The notes under the pieces: model-generated
Seen by the model: the letters and a program-made list of their open reading frames with translations, nothing else
Database searches by the model: none
Told to the model about the DNA's origin: nothing
Part shown: piece by piece, positions 22,592 to 35,600 of the stretch
Position numbering within the stretch: position 1 is the stretch's first letter
Layout: every line of letters begins with the position of its first letter
Position numbers and translations under genes: made by a program
Assembly: GCA_050084515.1 (NCBI GenBank)
Contig: CM114271.1
Span: 46,562,001-46,626,000, forward strand
Length of the DNA: 64,000 bases
Source: Blasia pusilla
Lineage: Eukaryota; Marchantiophyta; Marchantiopsida; Blasiales
Direction: 5' to 3'

Positions 22592-22620
22592 CTAGCGAGG
22601 TACCCGTGCGATGCACAAGT
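22592..22620 (-). mobile_element. Second Helitron 3' end abutting the 220-bp element
   Basis: The minus strand reads TTGTGCATCGCACGGGTACCTCGCTAG: a GTGC-ATC-GCAC hairpin followed by CCTCG-type spacing and CTAG ending at 22,592. This is only 4 nt upstream of the 5' TC of the next element. The body would extend to higher coordinates (toward ~23.2 kb), but its 5' end is not resolved. The base after CTAG is C, not the expected T. Confidence 0.45.
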
Positions 22621-24767
22621 ACAATGCGACCGTTAACTGTCCAATTTTAAAATTTTAAAATCTTAATCATCGTACGTAAACGACGGGGGAGAAGAAAGAA
22701 GGGTCCACTCGATCCTGGAAATAAGGCCACATATAAATATTTTAGAGTGGAAAATAAGAACGAAATTCGAACTTGACATGTGTCTAATGCTGAGGAGGTC
22801 TGAATCGAAAGAAGATTCACAAATATAGATTATCAAGTTTGACAACCATAATAGGACTTATGGGCATGTGATGGAACAAATGGTCCACTTAATCGTACTT
22901 GACAACGCTACGTGTCCAGGATTCCTCTTAATCAAGGATAATTCCACGGGGTCTAAGTTACTTTTCTTAGAAAAAAGACGCCACATCCATAAAGTATTCT
23001 ATCCACATAACATTATTGTCAAAATTAAATTAAAAAAATAGAAAATGCGCTGAATGTCTTTTCCTTTTCCTCAGATTGACTTGCATATTTCACATCAAAT
23101 ATTTTTAAAAAATTTATTTCTTTGAATAGCTTAACATAAGATTGTTTCGTGCATTAATCTAATATGAAATAATAATAATAAAATACTCAACGTCAAAGTT
23201 TAGACTTACATCCCCTCGTGCGATCAGATGAAGGCCGGGGGCGCTTGCCTAAAAGTAGGCAAGCCATCGCCAACCAGAAGGGAATCCCGAGCCGGCCCCG
23301 TCTGCAGTCAGTTTCGTTCCCTTTGGGTCACAGTACCGTCATACGCGACCAGTCAGTCAGTCAGTCAGTCCGTCCGTCCGTCAGTTCGGCAGTCAGCCAG
23401 TCAGTCAGCGCACCTGCACGCCCGTCAGGCAGGCAGGCGGGCGGGCGGGCAGTAAGACGGAAGCCAGGCTCCTAGGAGGACGGGCGGGCAGACGGATAAC
23501 GGATTCGTTGAAGTTACGGGGAGCGGTCAACTCGAACAGGCGGAGCAGAGGTGGCGCCGAGGAAGAGGCGAAGGTGAAGAGGATGGGTGCGTTGGGGGGT
23601 TTCGGAGAGGCTTTGCGCGGGGAAAGGACGACGACGATCGACGAATTTGATGGAGGGTAGGTGGGACGCGATGCCAATCCGAGGCCAAAGCGAGAGCGAA
23701 AGGCGGGAGGAGAAGTAAATGCGCAGGTGTCGTAGAGGTTTTCGTCATTCGAGACGATGTGGCGCAAGTAATTGAAGTCATCTTGTACGGCGAAATCCGC
23801 GCGAAGAGAAGAGATCGCGATTGCGCTGCAGGCTCGGAAGGTGCGAAGCCGATACGGTTTGAATTCCTGGTGAGAATGCCGAAAAGCGACAAGATAGGCC
23901 CCGCGAAGAAAAGAGATGAGAGTTAAGAGGGCCCTGGAGATCGAGTGGCGGTGGTGGATTCCGCTGCTGTTGTATGGAGATTTTGCTCAGGATCCGAGTT
24001 GAGAACGCCGGGCGATGCAATGATATGACTGTCAAAAGTGCACCGGTGATCGGGAGGCAGTGGTTAAATCCGCTGCAGTCGCAGTGAGGTGATTGCCTGA
24101 GCGCAGGGTAGATAGACTGATGGATGTTTGTCAAGCCATTAACGGCCGCTGGCAACAGAATACCCGCCTACTGCGTTGGCTTGGCGAGCCAGGCTTCGAT
24201 TCATGGTTAGCTAGGTAGACAGTCGCACAGCGAGGATTAGCATGAAGGATATTAGTGGTAACTACAGTCGCGAGCGATGACGTGAGTACTCCAGCCGATA
24301 AGCCCATTGTGCAATACAACATTTGCATTCCGCGTTGGCTTGGTCAGCCAGAGCTCGATTGATGGCTAAGTAGGCAGTTAAAGAGAGAAAGCAGCATCAA
24401 CGATATTAAACGCTCCTTTCATCGACAAGTGAGGTGAGCAGTCCAGCTCGTGATCAGACTCACGCAGGCCTAAACCCTCGGGACCTGCGATGTTTGATTT
24501 AGGCAGGTTTGATACTCGTCCTAGTAGCGATGAGAAGTTGTCGTGCTTCTGGCAGTCGTGCATAGGTGCCTTCGAGAATTGACTTCAACGGCGACTTTTG
24601 TAACTTGGACTTTGAATAGCCTAGTGGATCAACAAATGAGGAAGGATAGGCTCCGGCGGCAGTCACCAGTGTAATTGTTGTATATCGCTCCATAAGTCAC
24701 GATTTGGAAATTGGGGAATCTTCAGCAGGTTTGTGTTAGTTCACGGTGGCCCGGTCCACCCGGTCCA
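22621..24767 (+). promoter_or_regulatory. Upstream and probable 5' leader region of the BRX gene
   Basis: Base composition switches from AT-rich to GC-rich at about 23,210, consistent with a gene's 5' region. A CAGT/CCGT/GGCA tetranucleotide array sits at 23,350-23,450. Several short upstream open frames precede the BRX start, none of them conserved-looking. No TATA box could be assigned with confidence. The leader may contain unrecognised introns. Confidence 0.4.
23350..23450. repeat. Tetranucleotide repeat array (CAGT, CCGT, GGCA, GGGC)
   Basis: Successive short runs of (AGTC)n, (CGTC)n, CAGT with interruptions, then (AGGC)n and (GGGC)n. Open frames through it are serine/valine- or arginine/alanine-rich artefacts. 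Confidence 0.85.
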
Positions 24768-27700
24768 ATGCTCGCGTGCCTGGTTTGCAAACACTCTGAG
24801 AGCGATGAGGGGGACGTTCCGCACGATAATGCAGCAAAGAACATCGCCTCCAAATATGGCATCAGGCTCTTTACCTTCCAGGTGTGTTAGTCGTCTGCAT
24901 GCAAAATTGAAGCGTAATGAAGAGAAGCTGTCCTGTCCGACACGATCCGCACTACGAGTAGTAAAACCCGGAAGGTAAACTTCGCCTACACAGGGAAGAA
25001 TACGTTACAAAAGGTAATGTCAGACAATTGTAGGGTCATCGGTCAATCACCGATCGTAGCCACTAGAGTTTTGTTTGTCTCGACGACTTTTGTCTTTTTC
25101 TAAATTTGTTCGTTCACCAGGACGAATTGAATACATTTGAATTGCCCTTGGAGCCAAATTTCGACATCCGTCCGTTTGAAGATCGATGTATGCCGTGGTG
25201 TAGGAGATTTCACTCTGCAAGTGCGCGCGCCTTGAAACTTGTAAATATAAGTGCGCGGAACACAGAGTAGTTCAGGCGGCTTTCATTGCTTAGACGACTC
25301 TTTGACCTCGCTCTTTGCTCATAGACTAGATGGTAGCCACTAAGCAGTGTCTGTCGTAGCCTTGCGACCATAGACCCCGCGCACTCATTGAGTAGTGCCT
25401 GGCGAGAGAGAGAGAGAGAGAATGGTGCAGAGGCTGGTGCCTGAACCCAACTGGGATCCAACATGCTATTCGTTCAGTTCTTTGGGACAATTCGAAAAGC
25501 AGGTAGTATGTGCTGCGGCTTTCGCCAAAGCCCTCACGAGATGTAGTTTTTGTAACTGCGCGTGCACGTCAGTTTTTAATCTACCCTTACGAATTATTTC
25601 AAACGATTTCCGATCTCTGGAGGATTTCGTTGCCCAGCTAGAGTAGAGTAGTTTGAATTAACAAATTTGGACGCATAAGCTCAGCAGAAGTAGTCAACAG
25701 TCTTGTTCTGTCACGGCGATTGCGTGGGTGAGCTATAGCTCCTCCTTCTATGTAGACGAACTCATCTTGTTTGCTGTCGTAAGTTACTGGCCTCAGCCTG
25801 CGGAACTATGTACTCATTGAATGTCCACACTTGCCATCGCAGCTCAAGCAGATGGCCTCCAGATTTTCTGCAGGAGCTCTGTACAAAAATTTGCGGCCAG
25901 CATGTACGCAAGTACCGCGTCATGATTTGCCTAATGGGAATCACGTGGTGCATCCCTCTTCCGATGAAAATCCAAGTCCCCAATTCTCGTTGAAAAGCTA
26001 CAATATGGACTGCCGGACTCCCGCCTGTCAATACACAGCAGCAACCCAACAGAATAAGGGAGTCTACAAGCGTGCGCCGTTGAAAAGTGTTAGGAACCTT
26101 CAGCGGAATATGTCGGATGCTGCGTTGGGCGAGGATGGATTAATACGTGGTACTGCAGGTCCTGTCGTCAAGACCGTTGACAGTGAGTGGGTTGCACAAT
26201 TTGAACCTGGAGTTTACATCACATTCGTTTCATTCCCCGACGGATTCAACGAACTGAAGAGGATCAAGTTCAGGTCACGGCCTGTCATTCGACTGTGTAA
26301 ACTGTCTTGATAGGTGTCATTCTTCAAATGCTTATCACCACAAATTTGACTGGAGATCTGATGCGTTGAGATGGTTGTGCACATCGATATTTTTTGATCA
26401 TTTGGCGTGGACTTGTATCAATAGAGTGGGTTACGAAACCTGAGCTGCTGGGTGCGATAAGGACAATCTCCCGTGTTTTCATATCAGTCCAGATAGATCT
26501 TCTGAAGTCTCCTGCGTATGATTGTGCAGCCGCAACATCTTTAGCAAACTGGAAGCTGAAAGTTGGTGGACTCAAAACTGCACTTTGGTCCGGGAGTTGT
26601 ATAACGTTCGTCCGCCCTCCTCAACTGCCGACGAAGACGTAAGCGACCTCTTCTTTCCACCCTTCTACCTCTCACAGGGCTCGGCTGCTCATGGCCCTGT
26701 GTCTCGCAAAGTAGCATATTCCATTTTACAAATTGTACTTTTGGATCTTCGAGGAGACTCGGGATTTTATCTTGGAGAGCAACCCACCCAGCCATGTTCC
26801 ATGACTGGAATTTCCCACATCCCTTCTATTTTCGATGCATTTCTGCACACTTCAAATTTGAGGTTCCCACTCGCGTTCCTGCATGTCGTGACTGTTTAGA
26901 AGTCCCCCACCGGTGTTCTTGGCTTCCTGGGTGATCGTGCAGTCCAGGAGACGAAACTGGGACATCCATGACTATATGAAGTAACCCGATATTGGAAAAC
27001 CTGTGAAAAGTGGGTTTGTTAACGCTCTGAATCTTGAGTGACTACGAAGTCATTTGTTCCTAACTTTCAAATTTATGGCTGGCCAAGAAGAGAAATGAGG
27101 GATTTGCTAGGTGGATGTTTGTGAATCAATTCACGTTGGAGGTAACATTTTGACATGTTGAATGAGCAGAGGTTTTCCTCCGGTTATGCTACTCCAGACG
27201 CCCACAGCACAAGAAGTCCTTGCCAATCATTTAATGGCGACTATTCGCTGACCAGGAAGAAGTCTACTGCGGATACGCGGAGCCACGGTTCGAGAAGAAG
27301 TGAGTCTGGAAATAGTGAGTGGGTTGAGCAAGATGAGCCTGGAGTTTATCTTACGATCATATATGTTCCAGGCGTCGGTAAACAGCTCAGACGAGTTCGA
27401 TTCAGGTTCTACTTCGCCTTCTCTTCTTTCTACTTTGATGTCCTTCACCTGCCCCTGCCCAACCTTCGCCTGAGCATATTTGTCAAGATTGGGCTTGATG
27501 ATGCTCCGTCCAATCCTTGGAATAAGAAATGCTTCGGCAGTTTAACTTGGAACAACAGGCAAAGCTAGCGTCTCTTTCGTCCGATCTCACTTTCTGTAAA
27601 GTTAACAGAGTGCTGAGCGAGTGCCTACATGCAGGTGATTGTTCTGGTTGCCCAAATTCTTTGATATTTTTCTGACCCCATCTCTTTTTGTGTGGATGTT

Positions 27701-27810
27701 CCAGCCGAGATAAATTTTCGGAGTCAGAAGCAACGGCGTGGTGGGGAGCGAATCGCCAGAGAATTTTCTCACAGTATATTGGTAAAATGTCAGCGTTTCA
27801 GGAGAAATAG
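24768..27810 (+). CDS. BRX-like: BREVIS RADIX family protein, five exons, 331 aa
   Basis: Exons: 24,768-24,881; 25,843-26,273; 26,530-26,638; 27,170-27,405; 27,705-27,810 (TAG). All introns are GT-AG and the phases (0, 2, 0, 2) join without a break. Exon 1 gives the family N-terminal motif MLACLVCKHSESDEGD, whose cysteines are the palmitoylation-type membrane anchor in BRX proteins. Exon 2 opens with the second conserved motif LKQMASRFSAGALYKNLRPA and ends the first half of BRX domain 1 (SEWVAQFEPGVYITF). Exon 3 completes it (EAESWWTQN...LYNVRP). Exons 4 and 5 encode BRX domain 2 (SEWVEQDEPGVYLT; ATAWWGANRQRI), split at the same Arg-Phe-Ser codon. BRX proteins are plant-specific polar membrane/nuclear regulators of auxin transport and cell polarity. 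Length fits the family (~330-380 aa). Neighbour: the DUF707 gene, convergent, ~4.9 kb away. Confidence 0.93.
25403..25421. repeat. (GA)n microsatellite in BRX intron 1
   Basis: Nine GA units within the 961-bp first intron. GA tracts are common in plant first introns; no function is claimed. Confidence 0.8.
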
Positions 27811-30800
27811 CGCCCCCACCTGACACCTTGTCCAAACGTCAAAGCAATGCTCTCCGCGCGAAGATGCCTTGTTCACGATATTCCTTTCCAGACACTGATG
27901 TACCATATCTGCTCGAATTCTGTACAATTCTTCATACATTTGAATTACTGAGAGCCACTAGATGGTCACAAGCGACTGGCGAAAACGTTGAAAGTCTCCT
28001 TCGGCTTCAAAGGACGAGGAGAGCAGACGAGAGGAAGCCTTCCAGTGAAAAATTGAGTCTTGACTGCAGTTTCATATCGGTGAGAGTAGGTGGATTTTCG
28101 TCGCTTTCAACCAGTGGATAGGAGATCTTGACTTTCCCAGGAAGGAGTCTCTAAGTTGTCATCGCAGGTTCTCCATGGGCTCCTCTATATAATCATGTTA
28201 AGACAGTAGTGGTCATTCTACGCCGCACATAACACTGCAGCTGGGGAGTTCCCGCCTAGCGAGGAATGCAGAAATCTGACGGAGAAGTCCCGTGGCATGT
28301 GAATGATCCACCTATTGCCTGTAATCCAGCGCTGTACTAGGTCAGTACAGATTTTGGAACCAGAACATGAGATTTCCAGCATTCCACAAGGAGCCGAGAC
28401 TTCTCAGAGCATATCGGCCCTACCCCCGCCTTGAAATGATGGAGTGAGGATATGGAGGTTTGTAACTTCGTCGCAGTGGATATAACTTCACCAGAGATGT
28501 GTTTTCTAGTAAGGAAAACAGAGACTTCTAATAGCCTTAAGAATTCAATCAGCTAATTAGTTTTGACGCTGCCTTTACAAAGGTCGGCCAGAATTACACA
28601 ACAATTCGTCCCGTCACTGTCTGCCTGCGATCTGGCAAATTCTGGTTATTCGAACAGATCGATGCTTAGCTGATAATGCAGCCAGAAAGTATCCAACCCT
28701 GGGAATGATTCATGAGCGTCTTGCTCATAGTTTGCCAGTGAGGTTGCCTTCGATTCCTCTTAATCTTCACTCGTATAGTTGAGCTATGGTCGTCATTTAG
28801 TGACTCCTTGTGCACGGAGATGCTGTAGGAGCACGATATCACAACTCCTCAGCTATCGGGTTGCGGGACAGCAAAACTATCTACAAATCAGCCCATGAGT
28901 TTGAGAAAATCTCGGGGAAATTCATCGTCTCAAGAAGCTGTGGAGGGAATATATCAGGATCGATCATCTCAGCTCGGTCAGGCAGAGAGTACATAATTCC
29001 CTTGGAACGTAAGATCCCCGTTAGTCTTGTGGATGCATCATTCCAGATTTCAGGCACAATGAACATTGAGCACTAGTAATTCAATTGCACGGGCAGTACT
29101 AGTGGAATGGCTGAGGAAAATTAAACTTGGGAAAAAATATGAAATTCCAACTACTGGAAAAGATCTTTGGGGGAAGTGTCATGATAGTAAATTTCGTTTG
29201 CTGGAAACCGCGACATGAAAAAAGTATAATTGAATGTTTCTATCTGACTATTCTCGACCATAGAAAAATAAAACTTGAAAAACAATTCTGGTTTGGATGT
29301 GACCATAAGTTCAACAAATAGAACCCCACCAATTGAGACTTATTTGAGAACGTGGGGAAACCCAAAACATGTGAAGATGGAAATAATAACATGATAACAA
29401 TAACCATTCAATCCATGTAAGCATACTTGACAGAAACCTCACCTTGTTTGGTCCCTCCTAGTGAAACATGTGGATAGAGTGGCTTCCTATGATACTAGTT
29501 ATTTTTGCGATGGTAAAATTAGTATCTTCTTTGTTCCATACCATGGAGGACCATTCGGCGGATCTAATGTCTCTCGCGACATTTGTAGAAGAGAAAGGTG
29601 CAATTTTTTCCCTCCTATTTTACCTCAAAATTTTGAATGCTCCGAGTTGCAACATTTTGGGGTCCATTTCAAGTCCAATTTTTACCCCAAAATTTTGAAT
29701 GGACTTGAATTTTGGACTTGGGAGTCCATTTCAAATCCAAAATTTTCTTACTAAAAAAATGGAGATTCTTTAAGAGTTAATTTTGTTAGTGTGTAGACTT
29801 GCAAGGAACTTACACAAGTATCACTTGGACTTGAAATCTTACTTTTTCACTTCTTCTTCGGTGCTTTAGAGGAATGTGGCTTTTGCTTTGCCCGACTTGA
29901 AGGCATTTCAATACTCCTTGTTTTTTACAAGAGTAAACCTTTGAAGGGTCTAAGATAAAGTACAATGGAGCTGCAGCCTTACATGAATGACATAGCATGG
30001 GACTCCAAATCATATGTCTATGGGATCGCACTTTACCCAGCTCTGAAAGGACTTGCCAAATATGATGAATGTGCATCACTTCAAACTTTTGTCCCTCTAA
30101 ATATGGATGTTTGATAGAAAAGAATTGCTCCATCTAGGAGAGAAATATCAATGGCTCATCGTTCAAATTGTCATCTTGTTGGTACGATCAAGTATCCAAT
30201 CTAAAGACATCACACTCGTCTTGCTCAGTAGTGGATTGGACATGCCCATGCCCTAATAGAAGTAGCACATATCATCAACATTGTAGGACAAGACCTTGAA
30301 ATGTATCGAAGTCCAACTACAAATTCTCCTCCATAAGGCCAAAAATATGGTAGCGCCCTCCCAACCACGCTTGTATCATGTTGAGATACTTGAGGTACAA
30401 CAAACATCTCTATCTTATGTTTGCATATAATGCTCGTCCAAAGTTCTAATTAAAAAATGATGACCACCCTCACATATCTAGGTTTAAGGCAAAGATTGAA
30501 TGAGGACAAAAACTATGGCCACGGATATGTCCAAGCCCGCGAACTTTAGTATGTCTATTAGACCCACTTTTTCGTGCAGGAATATTTCTTGCACAATTTT
30601 CATTTCCCATCGTTCTTGCTCTGCTCATTAAGCACCCTCTCCCTCATCCACACCCAACACCTCTCTTGCCCTCGCCCCGCACCCTATTTTAATACCATGA
30701 AAGTGGGATGTGAATCATATTATTATAGAATCTATGTCTCAATTTTATGGAGTAATAAATGGTTTTTCTCATAATTTAGTGGACCTATGGATATATTACC

Positions 30801-32670
30801 CCTTATACGATCTTCTATTTATGCATACCTTTCTTCTTATATTGCATATATGAGCATATCTATTTCAAATACCAAGCAATAGGTCTCCAAGACCCAACCT
30901 AGCCTTGTGACATCTCATCATTTTTAACTACTCCTGTCTCTCTTGTTACTCGCCCTTGACTCGGAACTTGGATCAAGGGTCTTGCATCTTTCGTACCTTA
31001 CCCTTATTCCAACGAGCGGTTACACCCCTTTACTCCTAAGGTTAGTCTCAATATAAAAGCCCACCTTCACTAGTGTTAATCTCACGACATGTTTTATTAT
31101 CCTTTCTAATCTTACAATTACCTAGTCTAGGTTTCAACTTTGGTGGGTCACACTAAGATCTTTCCGCTTTTGACAAAAATCATGACTTACTTACAAAGCC
31201 CGTGGTGTGGGCATCTTAGATTTAACTTTTCACGACAGGTAAGGATTCTTCATGCTTAATATGGGTACAAAGTAGTGTCTTTCTTGAAAGGGTATCCTAC
31301 AAGAAAGGCCCCCATCTCACTATTGGAACATTATGAAGGAATCCTACCATTCAAGGTTAAATATAATTTTACTATTGAAGTTGTGTTCACTTTGCATCAA
31401 ACCAGGACATGGAAAACCCACATGGTCTAAACAATAAAATTATGTAAGGATTTATCTAAGATATCGACAATGTTATTACAAAACACTTTCCAATCAAGGT
31501 GCGAGTAGAGGCACCATGAATAAAAGAGAATGGAATAACCCATGGTGAATTAATAACTTCCCGGCCCAAAAGCCACAATCAATCATGATGAAATGAAAAT
31601 TGTGAAACCCCCTTTGAATCTACCCCGACAACACAAATAGTATCGATTAGAACAACAAAAACTTGACCACCTAAAGACCAAGATCAATTGGATTCGAAGG
31701 AATCTTAACACGAGAGCAGAGGAATTTTGAACTTGACCTTCGACCATTGGCTCTAGATAATGATAAACTTATGTGCCCATTGCTTATTTAGCCCTAGCCT
31801 CGCATGGAATGATGATGAACCATGGATTAAAAGAATTCAGCTCAATGACTCTGATCAATGTCTCATGCAAACACTGGAGATGCACCAAAGTCTTAAAGGT
31901 CAAAGTCTAATCTAGAAAAAAAAGAAAGTTTGCGTCAAAAAATAGCCAAGAAACCTCTATTACAAACCTACCTGTAATTCGCCATGCCCAAGACAACAAT
32001 TTGTGAAAAGCAATGTGGTATATTCTACTAAAATTTTCCACATGAAATCAATCAAAATCTGATCACAGTGATCCACTGAAACTGGTTCAGGTAGCCTTAA
32101 TCATCTCTTGCATAATTTTCATTGATGTAGTGCATAATGTTCAGTGTCTTTGATCTCTTTTTTTTTCACTGTTGATACCTCGAGACTTCCGGAAGTTCTA
32201 TCAAATCGCTCAGAATAGGTTCCAAAGTAGAATGTAGGGCTGAGTGTGCGCCAATGAACTGTACGACCCTTGAGCATGAACTGTACAAATCTTGAGAATT
32301 TTTGCATCTATTCTATGCTATCTCTCAATTACAGAAAATGATGACGATTGTACTCAAGGATCGGATTGAGCTGATACTTTCTTGCAAATGATACTACTTA
32401 CCGTCTAAATTGACTATAATTTGGACACTGCTAAGATATTCATGTATGCATGGGCTAAAATGGAAACGGCTCAGCTCCAAGAGCTGTTGGAGCTTACGTC
32501 CATGTCCTAATCTCCAAAACATAGTCTGACCTTTAATGGTACAAGGCCACAAACTGCCGCCGAACCTGTGGCTGACTGACTACTATCTGCCCTACCATTT
32601 CCATGTTCACGATGTCTTCATTCGGACGGTTTAGTGATCCAGTTGTCACAATCATCCAACATGCTGACTC
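27811..32670. other. Intergenic region between the convergent BRX and DUF707 genes
   Basis: The first kilobase should include the BRX 3' UTR; no clear AATAAA was singled out. Open frames at 28,810-29,076, 29,461-29,754 and 29,810-30,133 (minus) show no family. Around 29,640-29,755 a phrase built on CAAGTCCAAATT/ATGGACTTGAATTTTGG is repeated in both orientations and could be a MITE. A dispersed repeat (30,935-31,215) is listed separately. No transposase or polymerase remnant was recognised, so this island is poorer in recognisable retroelements than the rest of the window. Confidence 0.45.
30935..31215 (+). repeat. Dispersed repeat copy 2 (partner at 10,690-10,985)
   Basis: Shares TTACCTAGTCTAGGTTTC, CTCCTAAGGTTAGTCTCAA and CTTGACTCGGAACTTGGATCAAGG-like phrases in the same order as copy 1. 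Confidence 0.5.
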
Positions 32671-35600
32671 TCATCGCAAAGGCTTCTTCCTGGCAATGTC
32701 AGACTCTGCTTTCAGTGCTGCTTCAATTCGATCCGAAAATATTTTCCACTCATCATTGCATCTCTCACGAACCTGAAAACAAATAATGGTTAGTTCAACC
32801 TGTGAGGGTAAATCAGCACATTGAAGGTGAAGTTCCACTTAGCCAGTCATGTAAAGGTATCTAAGTTGGTAAGCTTCAAAGATGAAGGAGAAACTTCAAG
32901 CTCGCATAGTAGAAAATCTTACCCCTTGCCAAGGCTGTTTACCACTTGCTGCCTCCCCCTGCATTGGGGACGAGGGTGATCATCAGGACATCATATCCAC
33001 TTGGGTGGGAGATTGATCAAAACGAGCAGAATCACAAGTAAGGACTTTTTCTAACCAGCAGAGAATCTATCCTAGAACACTCTTCAAGAATCTCTGACAC
33101 AGCTTTGCAAGAGTTTGAAGGTGGAGAAAACTTCCACAACTTGCCTGTTCTCCCAGTGATGGTACTACCTCGTGTTTGATCCACTGTGCATCAACAACAC
33201 CAATCTTTTCATGCGCTGGCTGCAAGCCCATATACCCAGTGCAATTAGAGACTGTTGATCAAGGGTAGACTAGTATGGGCTCATGACAAACAGTTTCAAG
33301 CCATTCAACCTTGTTCTTGTTGGAAGCAAAGGCATGAACGAGACTCTGACAGACCATGATTGAAAAGTTCCATCTTTTTATAGACAAGATATCTGAAATA
33401 GGAATCCACTATCAGCATGAAGAGGTATGTGAACTAGGTCCTCACCTCTGCACACTGTCGCATTGCTAAGTCTAGGCCCCACCCATGCACCAGATCATTC
33501 TGCATGTCCAACCATTTGCAATTTTTATATCATGGTTGATTTAGAGAAAACTGCGCTGTCCACTTTTGCCTTAACATGGGGATTCAAGACACTTCGCATT
33601 CCAGGATAAGCTTAACAAGTGCAATCTCTGAACTAAAATCCACCTGCAACATATGCCAAACACAGCGCCATGCTTTCCGAGAAAATACTGGTGCCATGAT
33701 TTCCACAAACCTACACATCCGATATTCAATTCAGCAACTTGCAACTGAGAGCATCCAAACGTTCCAAATCATGGCAAGAGCGGTAAAAGATCAGTAATCT
33801 CAAAAGCTCTTTAGCCTTCATGAGAGCAACAATAGCCTTGATGTGTGAGTGACTCCTTAATTTTTTTATAAAGTAAAAAAATAAAGGAGTGACATTTGAC
33901 TACTTGCAATGGCCGTCATTCAGAGCAGAGTTCCTTACCCAGCACATGGTGGTAAGTGGGGATCAGAGCACCAACCAGGCCGCTCCTCTGATGTCCTGGT
34001 GACAAGAACAGTGGACAGACATCTTAGATGGTGACCGTTGTGATGCACTGCTTCTCCTTGAGTCAAACTTGCCTTGTTCATGGGGTGGTCTAAAAGCTAA
34101 TGAGGAACGTTCTAAAAAATTGCTACACTCGAACACTTACTTGTGTACCTCCACATCACCCCTATGCTTCGTCATCTGCCATGTGGGATAATTTGAAGGA
34201 TCCAGTGATGGTTGAGAGATCTCAGACCATATTTCTTCACCAGTTCAATGTATCTGATGTAAACACCAAAAACTCTTGCATTAGCAACATAAAGTCAAAG
34301 TAGGAACACAATCCCCAAGACACTGCACAGCGCCAGTCATCAAAGCCAACGATGTAGAGTTTTAACCTGTAGATCTGTTCCTATGTATTATTTCCATTAT
34401 GTTTTAAAAAATAGTGACTGTCAGGGAACTGCAGACGTAACCAACTTGATCTATGACTTTAGTACCAAGACGATCTATTTAGTTCCCTTTCTCTCAGTAA
34501 AATCGTTGTCAATTCTCATCTTTGGATCTCCCATGGGGCTTCCAGCACCTCTGGCCTTACAGTGTGAGTGAAATGCATAGTCAGTAGGTAACCTGCTGGT
34601 TCATCTCTTACTGCATCTAATGCCCCAACATCAAATAATAGACAATGAGAAACGTATCTGTACAAGACTTTGCAGGGTGAGTGGTTTCTAAAGCCAGCAC
34701 TTGAGGAGCCTGTTCCCAAAAGCATTCAATCCTCCACCTGTAAGCTAACCTTTTCAGTGTGAAATGACAGAAGCATTCGACTATTGAAGATAAGTGACAC
34801 AGAAAATCTTCTCCAATAGAAGGTCCTTTGGACAAGGGCTCTGGGCCAGTGGTCGGTGCTGAAGCTAATACAATTCTCAAAATTTTCTTTGCGAATTGGG
34901 AGTGCAAGTCATGAATCGTGATTGATGAGAAAATCTGCCTACTGCGGGAAATTCTGAGCTCGTTGAGAGGGTCAGACCCAATTAAATCACCAAATGCAAG
35001 GAAAGATCCCAGGTATGGACATTCCAGACGTCCAATTAAGCAGATTCAACTGGAAAAGTAAGATTTTGCTCACAGAAAGAGGGATCAGTAAGAGGTGGAC
35101 TGCAACTTACTTCTCTCCATCAAAATGGTCAACACCGAGATCCTCATCCCAGATAAAGATGTAATCGTAAGGAGCTACAACATCAGGGTGCAGAAACCTC
35201 TTGGCATACCACCTGGTTCTTGCACAAGAACACGAATTTCCGTAATTATATTGTGAGTTGTAGGAGCAGCTCTCCACCAACGAAGAGGCATAACACACTC
35301 AAAGGAAGGCGTACTGCACTCATTCTAATTCGTTAGACCAAGGCATGAACAACTCAGAAGATACTACGGCGTCTCCCCTCCCCTCCCCTCAGAAACCGAC
35401 TTGCGATGACCGATTCCCATTAATACATACTGAATAAACTCAGAAACTCTTTCACATGCACAGTCGATTGTCCTCACCACTTGGCCTGTTTCCTGACACT
35501 GATGTGAATAGCACTTTTGGCCCACTCAAATTCATCCCAATCATTGGTGTTCCCATCGTAGTGAAAGAGAAGAATGGTCGAGTCTTTCGGAAACTGCACA

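Noticed and set aside
23350-23450. CRISPR-like or satellite array
   Set aside because: Simple tetranucleotide runs without spacers in a plant nuclear sequence.
23218-24155. Several 75-125 codon frames upstream of BRX
   Set aside because: GC-rich, overlapping on both strands, composition-driven and without conserved domains.
29810-30133. 107-codon minus-strand frame as a host exon
   Set aside because: No convincing splice signals or family; could be an old transposon piece.
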